Source of the DNA: Verrucomicrobiota bacterium
GTDB taxonomy: Bacteria; Verrucomicrobiota; Verrucomicrobiia; Methylacidiphilales; Verrucolacustridaceae
Reading direction: 5' to 3'
DNA: 6,570 bases
Assembly: GCA_010024525.1 (NCBI GenBank)
Contig: RGGS01000073.1
Coordinates: 1-6,570 of the forward strand
The notes beneath the pieces were generated by a model. It did not search any database and was not told where the DNA came from. It saw only the letters and a list, made by a program, of their open reading frames with translations. Made by a program: the position numbers and the translations under genes. Below are positions 6,419 through 6,570 of the stretch, in pieces; position 1 is the stretch's first letter, and each line of letters begins with the position of its first letter.

Positions 6419-6570
6419 CAAGCGTTTTGGGCCAATTTGCCGCATGCCGTGTACTGGGGAAATGGTCAGCGTTTTCGTCCCAAGGGGCACCTGACAGACT
6501 ATTTCACCGACAATGCGCTGGACGCGATTGAGGCCAATAAGAACCGGCCTTTCTTCATGTATCTGGCCTA
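6410..6570 (+). CDS. Sulfatase (arylsulfatase-type, alkaline phosphatase superfamily), internal fragment
   Basis: The plus-strand frame is open from 6368 to the window edge. From about 6416 it encodes NQAFWANLPHAVYWGN, then GQRFRPKGHLTDYFTDNA and LDAIEANKNRPFFMYLA. The pattern (N)G-x-RF-x-PKG-x-LTDY-x-TD followed by IEANKNRPFF-YLA is the mid-protein block of many arylsulfatase A-type enzymes, which hydrolyse sulfate esters, usually in the periplasm or outside the cell. The N-terminal part is absent: no start codon, signal peptide, metal-binding DD pair or C/S-x-P-x-R formylglycine motif. As it stands it could not make an enzyme. The C-terminal part lies off the window. G+C of 6421-6570 is 80 of 150, lower by eye than parts of the neighbouring CHASE2 gene, though the stretch is too short to weigh much. 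The family call is fairly secure; whether this is a pseudogene or an assembly artefact is open. Confidence 0.7.

Noticed and set aside
6328..6531. Plus-strand open frame of 67 codons crossing the junction
   Set aside because: It is in a different frame from the sulfatase block, shows no family resemblance and spans both unrelated gene pieces.

Overview
The window looks like chromosome from a G+C-rich Gram-negative bacterium, most plausibly a member of the Verrucomicrobiota. This is inferred from the style of the Obg GTPase, a lipoprotein-type efflux adaptor followed by an HAE-1 pump, and a TonB-like membrane-anchored protein whose proline-rich linker contains an SDRN-AAS motif. No rRNA or marker gene is present to prove it. 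No rRNA, tRNA, CRISPR array, insertion sequence or phage gene was seen.

Almost everything is on the minus strand and reads right to left as one tightly packed cluster. First comes the C-terminal part of a CHASE2-type membrane sensor protein (5655 to about 6410). It overlaps by 11 bases the start of obg (5665 to 4670), the ribosome-assembly and stress GTPase. A 39-base gap carries a plausible sigma70-type promoter. Then come a periplasmic adaptor lipoprotein (4630 to 3602) and an RND inner-membrane efflux pump (3605 to 423), coupled by a GTGA overlap. After 26 bases begins a single-pass, TonB/TolA-like periplasmic protein (396 to the left edge, incomplete). Adaptor and pump form two of the three parts of a tripartite efflux system. 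No outer-membrane channel is encoded in the window.

The right end is different. From about 6410 to 6570 the plus strand encodes an internal piece of a sulfatase, with no start codon and no N-terminal catalytic region. The minus-strand CHASE2 gene loses its N-terminal part at the same place. Two unrelated genes, both missing their 5' ends and meeting head to head within about 20 bases, point to a rearrangement breakpoint or a chimeric assembly join.

Nothing in the window is convincingly a new biological system. The points most worth a second look are this junction, an apparent insertion of about 33 residues in the TM9-TM10 loop of the RND pump, and a CHASE2 protein without an output domain that is overlapped with obg.
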